A stretch of 64,000 nt of DNA, from contig JAICLL010000010.1 of assembly GCA_025927475.1 (NCBI GenBank), positions 1-64,000 on the forward strand, written 5' to 3'. The notes beneath the pieces were generated by a model that saw nothing but the letters and a program-made list of their open reading frames with translations, did no database searches and was not told the DNA's origin. Positions 1 to 10,108 of the stretch are shown piece by piece (the first letter of the stretch is position 1; each line of letters starts with the position of its first letter). A program made the translations under genes and the position numbers. This DNA comes from Pirellulales bacterium (GTDB lineage: Bacteria > Planctomycetota > Planctomycetia > Pirellulales > JAICIG01).

Positions 1-303
1 GCCAGCCACTACGCCAGCAGCGACACCAGCCCCGATCTGCCGCCTATGGGCATGCGCATCCGGCTAAAAAAATCGTTCGATACGCGGCCCTACGGTCGCA
101 AGGTGCGCACGATTCTCAAGTGCCTGCAAACCTATGGCGCCATTCTGGCCGACAACGGCGCGCCGTTCTTTCTGACCGGCGCACCGCATAAGAAATGGAA
201 CAACGATGAGTTGGCCGAGCTGACGCGCGTCCGCGATGACCTGCTTTTCAATTCGCTGGAAGTGATGCGGATCGATCCCGATCGTTTAACGGTCGGGCGG
301 TAG
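1..303 (+). CDS. C-terminal fragment of a conserved hypothetical (probably secreted) protein, 5' truncated by window edge
   Basis: Open frame from base 1 continuing into ORF 46..303; SFDTRPYGRKVRTILKCLQTYGAILADNGAPFFLTGAP..WNNDEL resembles the conserved C-terminus of a bacterial secreted hypothetical family. Confidence 0.7.
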   Translation, partial: ASHYASSDTSPDLPPMGMRIRLKKSFDTRPYGRKVRTILKCLQTYGAILADNGAPFFLTGAPHKKWNNDELAELTRVRDDLLFNSLEVMRIDPDRLTVGR

Positions 304-360
304 CGGCCTGACGATCCTGTATCGACGGGTCGAAGAGAGCGTCAGGACGAGCGCGGCAAT

Positions 361-2079
361 TTACGGATGCGCGATCTTCGGCCAATAGGTGTCGAAGTCG
401 AAGTCGGGGCTGTTGTCGCCGTCGTGGCACTCCAGACACGAGCGGCGCTGTGCCTCGCCATCGGCACCCTCGAGCGAAAGATGCATGGCCTGCCGTAGCT
501 TTTCTTGCAGCTTTTCATCGCCGGCCATTTCGGCGGCGATGTGGGCGGCGCCCGGCCCGTGGCAGTTCTCGCAGCCGTTGCCGGCCAGGCCGGGGGTCTT
601 CTCCAGGCTGTCGTAGCCGGTCGTGTAGGGAAGATATTTCTGCGGGTTCCAGCCGGTGGCGTGGCAGCTAATGCACTCGGGGTCGAATTGCCGCGGCGGC
701 TTGGCCTTGGTCAGTGTCTCGGTCGCCAGCGCGTGTGGAGTGTCTTGCCAAATTTCGAAGGCCCGCTGGTGGCAATCGGCGCATTGATCGGAGCCGGCGA
801 ATTTGCCGCGCGGATGCTCGACGCGTCTCAGTCCCAGCCCCTGCCAACCCAGCTCCTTGAGCTGGTCTTGATAGCTGACCATCAGCTCGTCCATCTCCGG
901 CGAGTCGGCAAAGCGATGGTCGAGCGGCACCCGCTGGTATCGCACCGGCGCCTGTTCGTCGTCATACAAGCCCAGCACGATGGCATACATTCCTTTGTGG
1001 CCCACCTCGATGAACTGCGCACCGTCGCCGCCGACTCGCTGCGCCTCGTGCGGAGGTTCTGCCGCGCCATGCGCCGTCACCACCACATCGAACTCGGGGA
1101 ATTTCTCGGCCAGTGCCCGCGATTCTTCCGGCTTGGCATAGGCCAGCAGCACTAGGCGATCGCACCTGGCTTTTTTCAGCTCGGGCAAAACTTGCGCGAG
1201 GGCCTTCTCGGCGGGCATCAATTGCACTTCGTCGTTGGTAAGCTGCTCTTGCAGCGAGTCGCCCAGTACCGAGGTGACGCCCACTTTCAGGCCGCCCGCT
1301 TCAATCACCCGCAAGCGAGGCACAAACCCCGATTCGAAGCCGAACAAGCCGACATTTGCCGAAACAAACGCCTCTCCATTGGCAGCGGTGGCGGTGACGG
1401 CGCCGGTGGGCAGCTTGAGGTCTTCGGCGCCGAAGCCGACCGCCTGATAGCCCATCATGCGGAGGGCTTCGACCGCTTTATCGAACTTGATTTCGGCCTC
1501 GCGGCCGAAACGGCCGATGATGCCGCCGTTGTCCAACGCCACAACCGGCCAACCGCGTGCGTGCAGTTGCTTGAGAAAAGTGTGGCGGCGGCGCAGGCCG
1601 CCCTTTTGGTTTTCCAGACCGGCGCAGCCGCAAGGCTCGATATAGCCGCCCTGCTCGCCGGTGAACACCAGCACCAACTCCGGCTGGGGCCAACCCGCGA
1701 ACAGCTCCCTGCCTGGTGGAATCGGCGTAGCATTGCGCTCATCGGCCGGTGCATCGTCGGCTCCTTGGACCGGCGGCTCGTCGCGCACGTCGGCTCGCGG
1801 GTTTGACTCGGACACTTCGGGAGCAGGGGTATCGGTAGGCGAGCGATCTCCGTGGGCGATTCCCTCGGGGGCGTTACGAGACGGAGCAGATTCACCTCGA
1901 TTCGCAACTCGCGGAACGCCACGGAGTGCGTTCCCTACAGGGGCGTTTTGGTCTGCCGGCGCTTTCGCGGCAGGCTTCTTTTCCGCGGAAGTCCGCGGAG
2001 TGCCCGAATCGCTGCAGGCGGTCAAAACCAAACAGCAAATGCAAATCGCCCCCCACCAGCAGCGTACGCAATCAGCCAT
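361..2079 (-). CDS. Multihaem c-type cytochrome lipoprotein with 5'-nucleotidase/metallophosphatase-like N-terminal region
   Basis: Lipoprotein signal (CLVLTACSDSG), GYIEPCGCAGLENQKGGLRRR, four CXXCH motifs (CADCH, CISCH, CENCH, CLECH). Confidence 0.85.
   Translation of the reverse strand: MADCVRCWWGAICICCLVLTACSDSGTPRTSAEKKPAAKAPADQNAPVGNALRGVPRVANRGESAPSRNAPEGIAHGDRSPTDTPAPEVSESNPRADVRDEPPVQGADDAPADERNATPIPPGRELFAGWPQPELVLVFTGEQGGYIEPCGCAGLENQKGGLRRRHTFLKQLHARGWPVVALDNGGIIGRFGREAEIKFDKAVEALRMMGYQAVGFGAEDLKLPTGAVTATAANGEAFVSANVGLFGFESGFVPRLRVIEAGGLKVGVTSVLGDSLQEQLTNDEVQLMPAEKALAQVLPELKKARCDRLVLLAYAKPEESRALAEKFPEFDVVVTAHGAAEPPHEAQRVGGDGAQFIEVGHKGMYAIVLGLYDDEQAPVRYQRVPLDHRFADSPEMDELMVSYQDQLKELGWQGLGLRRVEHPRGKFAGSDQCADCHQRAFEIWQDTPHALATETLTKAKPPRQFDPECISCHATGWNPQKYLPYTTGYDSLEKTPGLAGNGCENCHGPGAAHIAAEMAGDEKLQEKLRQAMHLSLEGADGEAQRRSCLECHDGDNSPDFDFDTYWPKIAHP
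1859..1940. repeat. Degenerate repeat family A inside the multihaem cytochrome CDS
   Basis: cggaacgccacggagtgcgttccctacag (1912-1940) matches the right arm of 44621-44710; reverse strand translates as NALRGVPRVANRGESAPSRNAPEGI. Confidence 0.75.
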
Positions 2080-2105
2080 ATTGCACTCTCGTGAAAGCCA
2101 ACGGT

Positions 2106-3332
2106 TCAGTCTTCAACGACCGCAAATTTAACCGACAACTTCACGCGGCCCAACTCCGGTTTATTGGTGGGAATGGTCACTTCGGCGAATTTGCCCGTGG
2201 CGCCGCCCATGTGGCTCACCAGCCGGCTGCCGGGCGGGATCTCAAAAATCACCGGGACCAAGGTGGCCGAGCCTTCTTTGACGCTACTGGGTTCGCCGTA
2301 GGTGATCTTCAACACATCGGGATCGGGTTGTTCCGCCTTTTCCAGCTTGAGCCCCTCGCGATGCGGCCCCCGCACCAGCAAGGTCAGCTTCGCCTGCTTG
2401 CCGGCCGAGCGCTTCACCATGCCAATCTCGAGCAGATTGTAATCTTTGTTCCAGCCCTTGCCGATCATCGAGATGGCGCCGGTCACCTGCCCTCGAATAG
2501 GAAGATTGGCCTTGGGAGCATCTTCCAGATTGGTCGTGAGCTGCAGATTCTGGTCGATCGAGCCTAGCGGCAGGCCCGGCTCAAGCTTCACAGTCAACTC
2601 GATGCCGCTTTTGGCGCCCAGAGGCAGATCTTCTTTCGCCAGCGGGGTTAGTTCCACATCAAAGTATTTGGCGGTGGCGGCGTCGCTGAATTGGTGGCCG
2701 GTCACTTGCAAGCCCTCGTCAAAGAAGGCAAACAACCGGGCCTTCACCTCCTCACGCTCCCCACCTTGAACCTTGCTGAGCACCAACTCTCGGGGCACGA
2801 GTTCCAGCGGCCGCACCACTTTGCCCGTAATCACAAACCGCAGTAGCGGATGGGCGGGATCGTTGGTTTGGACGCTGGCGCTTTGACGGAAATAGTCTTC
2901 GTAGGTGTCGACATTCCAGCGCACCACAATCTCGCCGCTTTCGCCCGGAGCCAGTTCTTCCGTTCCCAGGTCGACAAACGTGCATTTGGTGCAACTCACC
3001 TCAGTGCCGACAAAGCGCAAAGGAGCGTTTCCCTCGTTGCGCACGTGGAACACGTGGCGATGGTCGTTCGTCTGGTTCTTTTCAACCCCAAAATCGAACT
3101 CCAGCTCGTCGGCGACAGCCACCGGGTGTCCATCGGTCGGCGGCGGCTCATCGCCGTGCGCCGCGACGGCCGACGCCGAGTCGCCGCTCTCTGGTTCGTA
3201 GGGCCCTTCGGCGGGCAAATCGACCGACAAGCTGCCCCAGCTCCAAAGCGTTCCGGAATGGGCCAGTGAAATCGTCGTGGTGATCAGGACCCCGAAGGCC
3301 ACGACCGCGGCCATCGTCCAAGGAGTTTTCAT
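2106..3332 (-). CDS. DUF1573-family protein
   Basis: Signal peptide; FDFGVEKNQTNDHRHVFHVRNEGNAPLRFVGTEVSCTKCTF..PGESGEIVVRWNVDTYEDYFRQSASVQTNDP is typical of DUF1573; 26 bp from the downstream cytochrome gene. Confidence 0.85.
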   Translation of the reverse strand: MKTPWTMAAVVAFGVLITTTISLAHSGTLWSWGSLSVDLPAEGPYEPESGDSASAVAAHGDEPPPTDGHPVAVADELEFDFGVEKNQTNDHRHVFHVRNEGNAPLRFVGTEVSCTKCTFVDLGTEELAPGESGEIVVRWNVDTYEDYFRQSASVQTNDPAHPLLRFVITGKVVRPLELVPRELVLSKVQGGEREEVKARLFAFFDEGLQVTGHQFSDAATAKYFDVELTPLAKEDLPLGAKSGIELTVKLEPGLPLGSIDQNLQLTTNLEDAPKANLPIRGQVTGAISMIGKGWNKDYNLLEIGMVKRSAGKQAKLTLLVRGPHREGLKLEKAEQPDPDVLKITYGEPSSVKEGSATLVPVIFEIPPGSRLVSHMGGATGKFAEVTIPTNKPELGRVKLSVKFAVVED

Positions 3333-3451
3333 GGGATAACCTCAAGTAGGGGGAATGACCGCGAAATTACCAATGTCCTATTATAATGGCTGGCGCCATG
3401 CGAAGCAGGGTGGTCTCATGATTGAACTGCCGCAAATCAAGCAGGGCGGCT

Positions 3452-5653
3452 TCATGGGTCGTCGGCGTGCTGTTTTGCCAGCGGTCGGATGTCCGCCAGA
3501 ACGTCGCGCGACAGCTTTTGGTCTGCATGGGGTGACAGTTCATGCAGTTGCAGCGCCTCGGCCGCTTGCTCCTGGGCTTCCTTTTGCCGGCCCGCCGCCG
3601 ACAACGCCAAAGCGAGATTCGCTCGGGCGAGCGCGTAGTTGGGATAAAGAGCAACCGCACGCTGATAGTGTTCGACGGCCGCCGTCAGCTCACGCGGTTC
3701 AAGCGTCTGCCGATAAATCGAAAGGTAACCATCGCCGGCCTGACGCCAGGCGGCGCTCAAGAATGGTCGCCGTCTGAGCAGTTCGCTCTGGGCTTCTTTC
3801 CAGATTGCAAGCGCGCGGCGATCACCGCCGCGCTCGAAACGGGCAAAAGCAATGGCAGCCAAGCTCCTCCACGGCTGGTCGGCCAAGGGATCAGCGGCCG
3901 CGGCGGCACGGAGGCTTTGCTCGGCCATGCGCGGTTCTGCTTCGGCCTCGTCCAATCGCATTCGGCAACGCAGCACCGGCCGATAGGCGCTAACATGACA
4001 AACCACCGCCAAAATGACCGCGACCGTCAGCGACCCAATCGCGGCCGCCTGGGGCAGCGAGGCGGATGGCGCTGTGCGGCTGGGGCCCAGGGCGATTGCC
4101 AACAACAGCCACAACGAGCCCGCGACCCCGCCAAAGCCAATGCCGCCTGCCGCCAGCAGGTTCACCAACAGCGCACCCACCGCGATGAACGGCAGGGCTC
4201 GCGGCATTTCGCCGCTGTCGATCCAGCGCCATCCCACCAGCGCGGCGGCGACAACGCTCAGCAAGCCTATCACCAGTAGTTCGATGGGCAGCCCCACCGT
4301 CGCAACGAGGCCGATGAAAAAGGCCAACACAAATCCCGCGGCTGCCCCGGCCAAAATCGCATAGACAGAGGCGTTTGTGGGGCAGATCTCCACGGCTCGC
4401 CTCGCATCGTCGTGAGGAATCGCCGCCGCCGCCCGCGACCGAACCTGCAGAGCGGAGCCTGCAAAAATCGCGACGAGAGCCAGCATCGCCGGCGTACCCG
4501 ACGTCGACCAGATCTCTAACAAAAAATTATGCGGGTCGGCGACGACTTCGCTGGCTTGTGGCAATTTGTACCGCGTATAGAGGTCTTGAAAATTCCCCAA
4601 CCCGCAGCCGAACCAGGGATGATCGCCAATGAGCTTCAGTGCGGCATGCCAATATTGCCAGCGATAACTAAGCGATTTAGCGGCCTCGGAAAAAATCTCC
4701 CGATCGAGCGATTTGCCGCCGAGCACGATCGCCAGCGCAATGACCAGCAAAGTGGCTGCCGCGAAGAACACGGCCCGCGGGACTCGCGCCATCGGTCTGG
4801 CCGCCCTTCGAGATGCGATCGCCACCCCCGCCAGACCAAGCAAACTTGCCAAATAGGCGCTGCGGCTTTTGGTAAGGACCAGGCAAAGCGCAAGCGGCAG
4901 AATCACTGCGGCGGAAACAGCCCCATGCCGGATCGCCGCGGGACGGCTTCCGCGCCGATCGCAGCACGCGATGCCCAATATCATCACCAGCCAGGGAACC
5001 AAAAAGCCGGCCAGGGAATTCGCCAAGGCAAAAGTTGCCATCGGCTCGGTGCTTCGCAGGCGCTGTTCGAACAACATCCGCGCCGGCGATCCCGCCGGGG
5101 CCACCACGCCCGCGGCGCGAAGAACCGCCTCGGGATGCAAGCGGTATTCTTCGCGCATGGCGGGCAGCGAGACGTAAAACTGAAACAGGCCATCGGCAGA
5201 GATCACCAAGGCCACGGCGATCATCGCCGCCACCATCGCTCGTCGTTCGCGGTCGCGAGCGATGAGTTGCCTTAACAGCAGAAAACCCGTCCCCAATCCG
5301 ACAAACTCCCACCAGACGTTGATCGCGGCTCGGGCCCAGCCGCTGCGTAAAGCCAGCAGGGTTCCGAGGGCCTGCCAGGCGAGAAGTGCGATCCAGGCGA
5401 AATCGGCCCGGCCGAATCGGCGGGTTAGCTCGGGGCGAAAGGCGCCGGCCAGCCACCACACCGCGGACAACAACAACGTGAGCATGACCAGCGGCAATCC
5501 ATCGCCGGCCACCGTCGCGGCCGACTCGCTCACCAACAGCGGGCGGGCGACATACACCGCCATCAAAGCGCCCAGCAGTACCGGCCGGAGCAACCCCTCG
5601 GGATGCTCCTCCGCCGCGGTCGTTAAGCTCACTGGCGCAGGCTGCCGCTTCAA
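3452..5653 (-). CDS. O-antigen ligase-like polytopic membrane protein with C-terminal TPR-like region
   Basis: ORF 3452..5743; many TM segments, HPWFGCGLGNFQDLYTRYKLP..VADPHNFLLEIWSTSG motif of O-antigen ligase/Wzy proteins, C-terminal EHYQRAVALYPNYALARANLALAL repeats. Start uncertain (TTG at 5653 would follow the stop of the preceding gene). Confidence 0.8.
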   Translation of the reverse strand: MKRQPAPVSLTTAAEEHPEGLLRPVLLGALMAVYVARPLLVSESAATVAGDGLPLVMLTLLLSAVWWLAGAFRPELTRRFGRADFAWIALLAWQALGTLLALRSGWARAAINVWWEFVGLGTGFLLLRQLIARDRERRAMVAAMIAVALVISADGLFQFYVSLPAMREEYRLHPEAVLRAAGVVAPAGSPARMLFEQRLRSTEPMATFALANSLAGFLVPWLVMILGIACCDRRGSRPAAIRHGAVSAAVILPLALCLVLTKSRSAYLASLLGLAGVAIASRRAARPMARVPRAVFFAAATLLVIALAIVLGGKSLDREIFSEAAKSLSYRWQYWHAALKLIGDHPWFGCGLGNFQDLYTRYKLPQASEVVADPHNFLLEIWSTSGTPAMLALVAIFAGSALQVRSRAAAAIPHDDARRAVEICPTNASVYAILAGAAAGFVLAFFIGLVATVGLPIELLVIGLLSVVAAALVGWRWIDSGEMPRALPFIAVGALLVNLLAAGGIGFGGVAGSLWLLLAIALGPSRTAPSASLPQAAAIGSLTVAVILAVVCHVSAYRPVLRCRMRLDEAEAEPRMAEQSLRAAAAADPLADQPWRSLAAIAFARFERGGDRRALAIWKEAQSELLRRRPFLSAAWRQAGDGYLSIYRQTLEPRELTAAVEHYQRAVALYPNYALARANLALALSAAGRQKEAQEQAAEALQLHELSPHADQKLSRDVLADIRPLAKQHADDP

Positions 5654-5661
5654 AATGATGC

Positions 5662-7320
5662 CTAGGGTTGTTGCTGGCGTTGGAATTCGTCTTCGGCCAG
5701 ACGTCGCGGGCCAGCCCAACGCCGGCTCTTGCCCCCTTGCCATTCTATTCCCATGCTATGCGGGGGCGTGTACCAGATGAGAATCAGCTCGCGCGAGACG
5801 GTGGCGCATTGAAAAGCCTGCAACACGAGCAAACCGGCGACCAGCCACCGCGACGAGCGCCGGGCGAAAGCGATTCGCTCGACGGCCAAGGCCGCGGCCA
5901 CGGGCATCAAAAAATACCAGAGACGGCAAATTTCGCCCCGATTGGCGCCCGACAAGTCGAGCAGCGCCACGATTCCCAGCCACGAAAGCAGCAAAGGATC
6001 GCCTCGACGCCGAGCGACCAGCTCACGCACCTCGGTTCCGCAGCGAATCAGCAAGAAGATGGCCAGCGGCAGGCCCAGCGCCACCGCCAGCTCCAACAAG
6101 TTCACCCCCACCCAGACGCCATAGCTGCAACCGGAGTGAGCATTGAACTCGCGGTTCTTGGCAAGATTGACTTGCCATGTTTCCCAGACCCAATGGCCGC
6201 AGAGGGCGATGATTGCCAGTGGCAGGATCCAGCCAGCCAAAACGGCGGCGATGGATGCCCGGCTCGGGCGAGTTCCTTGGACCGCAGCGATCGCAACCAG
6301 AAGGGCAGCCAGCGCTGCCACGACCAAAAAACAGAGCGAAAAAAGCATTCCGATGCCGACCAGCGCTCCGGCAAAGCCGGCCGCCGGCCAAGAACGGTTT
6401 CGCGCGGCGTAATGACTCAGTGCCCAAATCAACGTGGCAAACGCGGGGTAAACCGTATCGGCAACCGGCGCCAGCAAGCTCGCCACAGGAATCAACAGTA
6501 CCGCCGCGGCCGCCACAATGGCCGCCGATCGGCCATAACGCTGCACCACCAGCCAGGCGATCGGCAGGGGAATCAATAGTCCTAAAAGCCGACTGCCCAA
6601 AGCGACGGTGGTAATGGCGGCATGGTCAGCGGCGGGAGTTTTTCCGACGCCGCCAATTTCGCGCAAGATCCAGGCTACTTCGTGCGGTTCGTGCCGCCAC
6701 ACCAACTCAGAGACCGCGGGATGGGCTTCATAAAACGACATCAGCCAGCGGTAGACAAACACCCATCCCACCGGATTCACGGAAACATGGTTCGGCTCGA
6801 AGGTGGCGATGGTCTTGGCATGATCGCGCAACAGTGTGGCCGGATCGGAAAAGCCATAGCGCGCCGCCGCGCGAGGACCGTAGAACAACACGCCCCACTT
6901 TTGCAGGCTGGTTGGCGCGGTGATCTCCAAGAACAGTTGAAAGCCCGCCCCGAGCACGGTCACTCCGAGCACTGCGGAGATAAAGAACTTGCGAGACGCG
7001 GTTTCGACGCGCGAGAGCGTCCAAAGTACCCAGCCGATCAGCCCGGCGGCGAAAACAGCCGCTGGCAAAAGGGCAATCCACGGGCTGAGCGGCGGATCCC
7101 AGGGACCCAGCCGGCCCCAATGCCATTCGCCGGGCACACCGAGCGGAAACCATTGGCCGATAAACGCGACCGTGAAAAGCGCCGTCGCCCCCGCCGCGCT
7201 GGCCAACAAAAGCCCGTGGCCAAGCGCGAACCAAGATTTCGTCCGCTCGCGCCCGCCGCTGTTCGGCGAGGTTCCCAATGAGGTGCGTTCGCTCGCGGCT
7301 TGGTTCATAGTCGGTCTCAA
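5662..7320 (-). CDS. Polytopic membrane protein (GT39-like), paralogue of the adjacent gene
   Basis: Long hydrophobic ORF in operon context; co-linear similarity to 7317..8969. Confidence 0.8.
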   Translation of the reverse strand: MRPTMNQAASERTSLGTSPNSGGRERTKSWFALGHGLLLASAAGATALFTVAFIGQWFPLGVPGEWHWGRLGPWDPPLSPWIALLPAAVFAAGLIGWVLWTLSRVETASRKFFISAVLGVTVLGAGFQLFLEITAPTSLQKWGVLFYGPRAAARYGFSDPATLLRDHAKTIATFEPNHVSVNPVGWVFVYRWLMSFYEAHPAVSELVWRHEPHEVAWILREIGGVGKTPAADHAAITTVALGSRLLGLLIPLPIAWLVVQRYGRSAAIVAAAAVLLIPVASLLAPVADTVYPAFATLIWALSHYAARNRSWPAAGFAGALVGIGMLFSLCFLVVAALAALLVAIAAVQGTRPSRASIAAVLAGWILPLAIIALCGHWVWETWQVNLAKNREFNAHSGCSYGVWVGVNLLELAVALGLPLAIFLLIRCGTEVRELVARRRGDPLLLSWLGIVALLDLSGANRGEICRLWYFLMPVAAALAVERIAFARRSSRWLVAGLLVLQAFQCATVSRELILIWYTPPHSMGIEWQGGKSRRWAGPRRLAEDEFQRQQQP

Positions 7321-8969
7321 TTGCTCTTGCTTTCCCGCCTGCGGCGGAACTCGTCTTCAGTCAAGCGGCGCAGCGTCGCCCACTGGCCGTTTCCCTTATC
7401 CAGATATGCTTGCAAGGTACTGTGCGCCGGCCAAGGGCTGACCAAGAGCAATTCGCGCGAAAGGACGGTGCACTCGGCGGCCTGAAGCAGCAGCAGGCAC
7501 ACCACCAAGCCCCGTGCATTTTGAGCGCCCCAACGCAACGGCTCAATGGCCAAGACAGCCCCGACCGGCATGAGAAACAACCACAGCCGAGCGACTTCTC
7601 CTATGTTCACTCCGGCTAGATCGAGCAGAGCGATGATCGCCAACCACGCCGCCAGCAGCGGATCAACCAGACGTCGGGAGCGCACCGAGCACAACGCCTC
7701 GATGGCGCGGGCTGCCAACAACACCGTAGCGGGAATGCCTAGCGCGACGGCAAGCTCCAGCAGATTCACGCCAACCCAAATCGCATAAGAACATCCGCTG
7801 TACAGGTTGAACTCATGGTTTTTCGCAAGGTTGACTTGCCAGGTTTCCCAAAAGCGATGTCCGCAAACCGCAATCGCAGCCAGCGGCAATAGGCAACCGG
7901 TGCATGCCGCAGCCACGGAGGCCGCAGTCGGGCGGCTGCCTTGACGGGCACACAAAACGACCATCAGCGCCGCCAGCGCGCCGGCGACGACAAAACAAAG
8001 CGAGAATAACATGCCCGCGCCGACCAGTACGCTAGCCGCCCCGGCCGCTGGCCAAGAGCCATTGCGAACGCTATAGTAGCTCAGCGCCCAGATCATAGTG
8101 GCAATCGTGGGATAGACCGTGTCGACGTTCGGCGCCAACAAGCTAGCCACGGGAATCAACAGCGAAAAGGCCGCGGCGGCGACGGCCGCCGCGCGGCCAG
8201 AGCGCTGCGCCACCAGCCAGGCAATGGGCAGCGGAAGCAGCAACGCCAGGAAGCGACTGCCGAACGCCACCGTAGTAATGGTCGCGTGGTCTGCCGCCGA
8301 AACTCCTCCCACTCCGCCGAGCTCGCGCAATATCCAAGCAATCTCTTGCGGTTCACGTCGCCAGATCATTTCGGCAACGCCCGGATGCGACTCGTAGAAT
8401 GTCATCAGCGACCGGTAGGTGAAGATCCATCCTACCGGATTGGCCGAAGCATGGCTCGGCCCGATCGTGGCGACCTGCTGAGCATGACGTCGCAAAACAT
8501 CGTGCGGCCCGGAAAAATCATGCCTCGCGGTCTCACGAAACCCGTAATACAACAAGCCCCACTTCCGCAATCCGATGGGAGCAGTAATTTCCAGAAACAA
8601 CTGAAAGCCGGCGCCCAGCAGAATCACGCCCACGATGGCCAGCGTGAAAAATCGCCGCGAACCCTGCTCGACACGACTCAGCGTCCAATGCACCCATGCC
8701 ACCAGCCCCGCCGCGAAGCAGGCCGCCGGAAGCAGCGCCGGCCACGACGTGATCGGCGGGTCCCACGCATCGAGCCTACCCCAATGCCATTGGCCGGGCA
8801 CGCCCAACGGAAACCAGCGACCGATGAACGCCACGAGGAACGCGGCTGTGGCCAGCGTTGCGATCCACAACAGCCATCGCGGACCCCCGTCAGACGACGG
8901 CGCTGTGCAAAGCTCCGCGCGGCAGACGGCGGCAGTGGCCGGCAATGGTTGCGTGGTCGCGTCGTTCAT
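7317..8969 (-). CDS. Polytopic membrane protein (GT39-like), tandem paralogue
   Basis: In-frame part of ORF 7317..10178 starting at MNDATTQPLP (CAT 8967-8969); ATGA overlap with 5662..7320 gene; the ORF upstream of 8969 is only a shadow of the glycosyltransferase gene. Confidence 0.8.
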   Translation of the reverse strand: MNDATTQPLPATAAVCRAELCTAPSSDGGPRWLLWIATLATAAFLVAFIGRWFPLGVPGQWHWGRLDAWDPPITSWPALLPAACFAAGLVAWVHWTLSRVEQGSRRFFTLAIVGVILLGAGFQLFLEITAPIGLRKWGLLYYGFRETARHDFSGPHDVLRRHAQQVATIGPSHASANPVGWIFTYRSLMTFYESHPGVAEMIWRREPQEIAWILRELGGVGGVSAADHATITTVAFGSRFLALLLPLPIAWLVAQRSGRAAAVAAAAFSLLIPVASLLAPNVDTVYPTIATMIWALSYYSVRNGSWPAAGAASVLVGAGMLFSLCFVVAGALAALMVVLCARQGSRPTAASVAAACTGCLLPLAAIAVCGHRFWETWQVNLAKNHEFNLYSGCSYAIWVGVNLLELAVALGIPATVLLAARAIEALCSVRSRRLVDPLLAAWLAIIALLDLAGVNIGEVARLWLFLMPVGAVLAIEPLRWGAQNARGLVVCLLLLQAAECTVLSRELLLVSPWPAHSTLQAYLDKGNGQWATLRRLTEDEFRRRRESKSN

Positions 8970-10108
8970 CACTCGTCTCGCTGACGTTTTCGACCGGTCG
9001 TCTCGAGAATCGCAATCAGTGTCAATACGCAGACCACCAGCAAAACTACAATCCAAGCTCCGCCTTCGTCGACCTGGTGCAGCAACAAACCGCCCAGCCC
9101 GCACGTGGCCGTGGTCAGGTAAATGGTCAACACCGCCTGACCTTTGGTCATGCCCATTTCGACCAGCCGATGCGAGAAGTGACTCTTGTCGCCCTCGAAC
9201 GGACTGCGACGCTGGCGGAGCCGAATCCAGACGACGGTCACTGTATCGTACAGCGGAACCGCCAAAATGCACAAAGGGGCCAGAATGGTGTGCGGCGGCA
9301 AGTCGCCCCCGGTAAACGTGGCCATGCTGGTGGCGGTGGCCAGGCAGAACCCGAGGAAATAGCTGCCGGCGTCGCCCATAAACAGCTTCGCCGGAGGGCG
9401 GTTGTGCCACAAAAAACCCAGCAGCGAACCGGCCAGCACCAGCAGAAACCCGCTCACAAAAAGCTGCGGCTGGTGCGTGATCGGGCTGGGCGTTGTCAGC
9501 AGCACCGCGGCCAACATCGCCGCCGCAATGGCCGCCACGCCGGCCGACAGCCCGTCCATGTTGTCGAGCATGTTGAACGAGTTGACCAGGCCCACGATCC
9601 AAATCACGCTGAGTAGGCCCGTCAGCCAAACGGATGGCAGAAACAGCGACAACCGCCAGCCTTCCCACCAACTGACCAAGACGGCGGCGACCAAAGCCTG
9701 CGTGGCCAGGCGCAGCCGCCAATCGAGGCCTCGGCGGTCGTCGATCAGCCCCAATGCCACCAAAGCCGTGGCGCACGCCAACAAGAACCAGAGTCGCGGC
9801 GCTTGCTGCTGCAAGCCGCCGACGTGCTTGGCAACCAGCGGCGGCAATGTCCACCCGCCGGGCAGCACAAAAACGCCCGGCGCGGTTTCCGTGGCATTGG
9901 CCAACATCAGGTGCCCGGCGGCAAACGGCAGCACCATGCCAAGCCAAATGGCCAGCCCGCCGCCCAGCGGGGTTGGCGTGGTGTGCACCTTGCGATGTCC
10001 GGGCCGGTCGACCAGCCCCACGTGCGGCGCTAGACGCCGGATCGCGGCAGCGGCCGCCGCCGACACAACGAGGCTCGGCACGATTGCCCCTAGCAGAAGC
10101 CAGCTCAC
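8969..10108 (-). CDS. MraY/WecA-family undecaprenyl-phosphate sugar-1-phosphate transferase
   Basis: DRPGHRKVHTTPTPLGGG, LGLIDDRRGLDWRLRLATQ, NSFNMLDNMDGLSAG, GDAGSYFLGF motifs; GTG start at 10108 gives a GTGA overlap with the upstream gene stop (10105); ORF extends to 10141. Confidence 0.9.
   Translation of the reverse strand: MSWLLLGAIVPSLVVSAAAAAAIRRLAPHVGLVDRPGHRKVHTTPTPLGGGLAIWLGMVLPFAAGHLMLANATETAPGVFVLPGGWTLPPLVAKHVGGLQQQAPRLWFLLACATALVALGLIDDRRGLDWRLRLATQALVAAVLVSWWEGWRLSLFLPSVWLTGLLSVIWIVGLVNSFNMLDNMDGLSAGVAAIAAAMLAAVLLTTPSPITHQPQLFVSGFLLVLAGSLLGFLWHNRPPAKLFMGDAGSYFLGFCLATATSMATFTGGDLPPHTILAPLCILAVPLYDTVTVVWIRLRQRRSPFEGDKSHFSHRLVEMGMTKGQAVLTIYLTTATCGLGGLLLHQVDEGGAWIVVLLVVCVLTLIAILETTGRKRQRDE

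Noticed and set aside
505-1155. Long plus-strand ORFs opposite the cytochrome gene (505..1155, 1192..1806)
   Set aside because: Antisense shadows of the 361..2079 CDS in high-GC DNA; low-complexity, no recognisable motifs.
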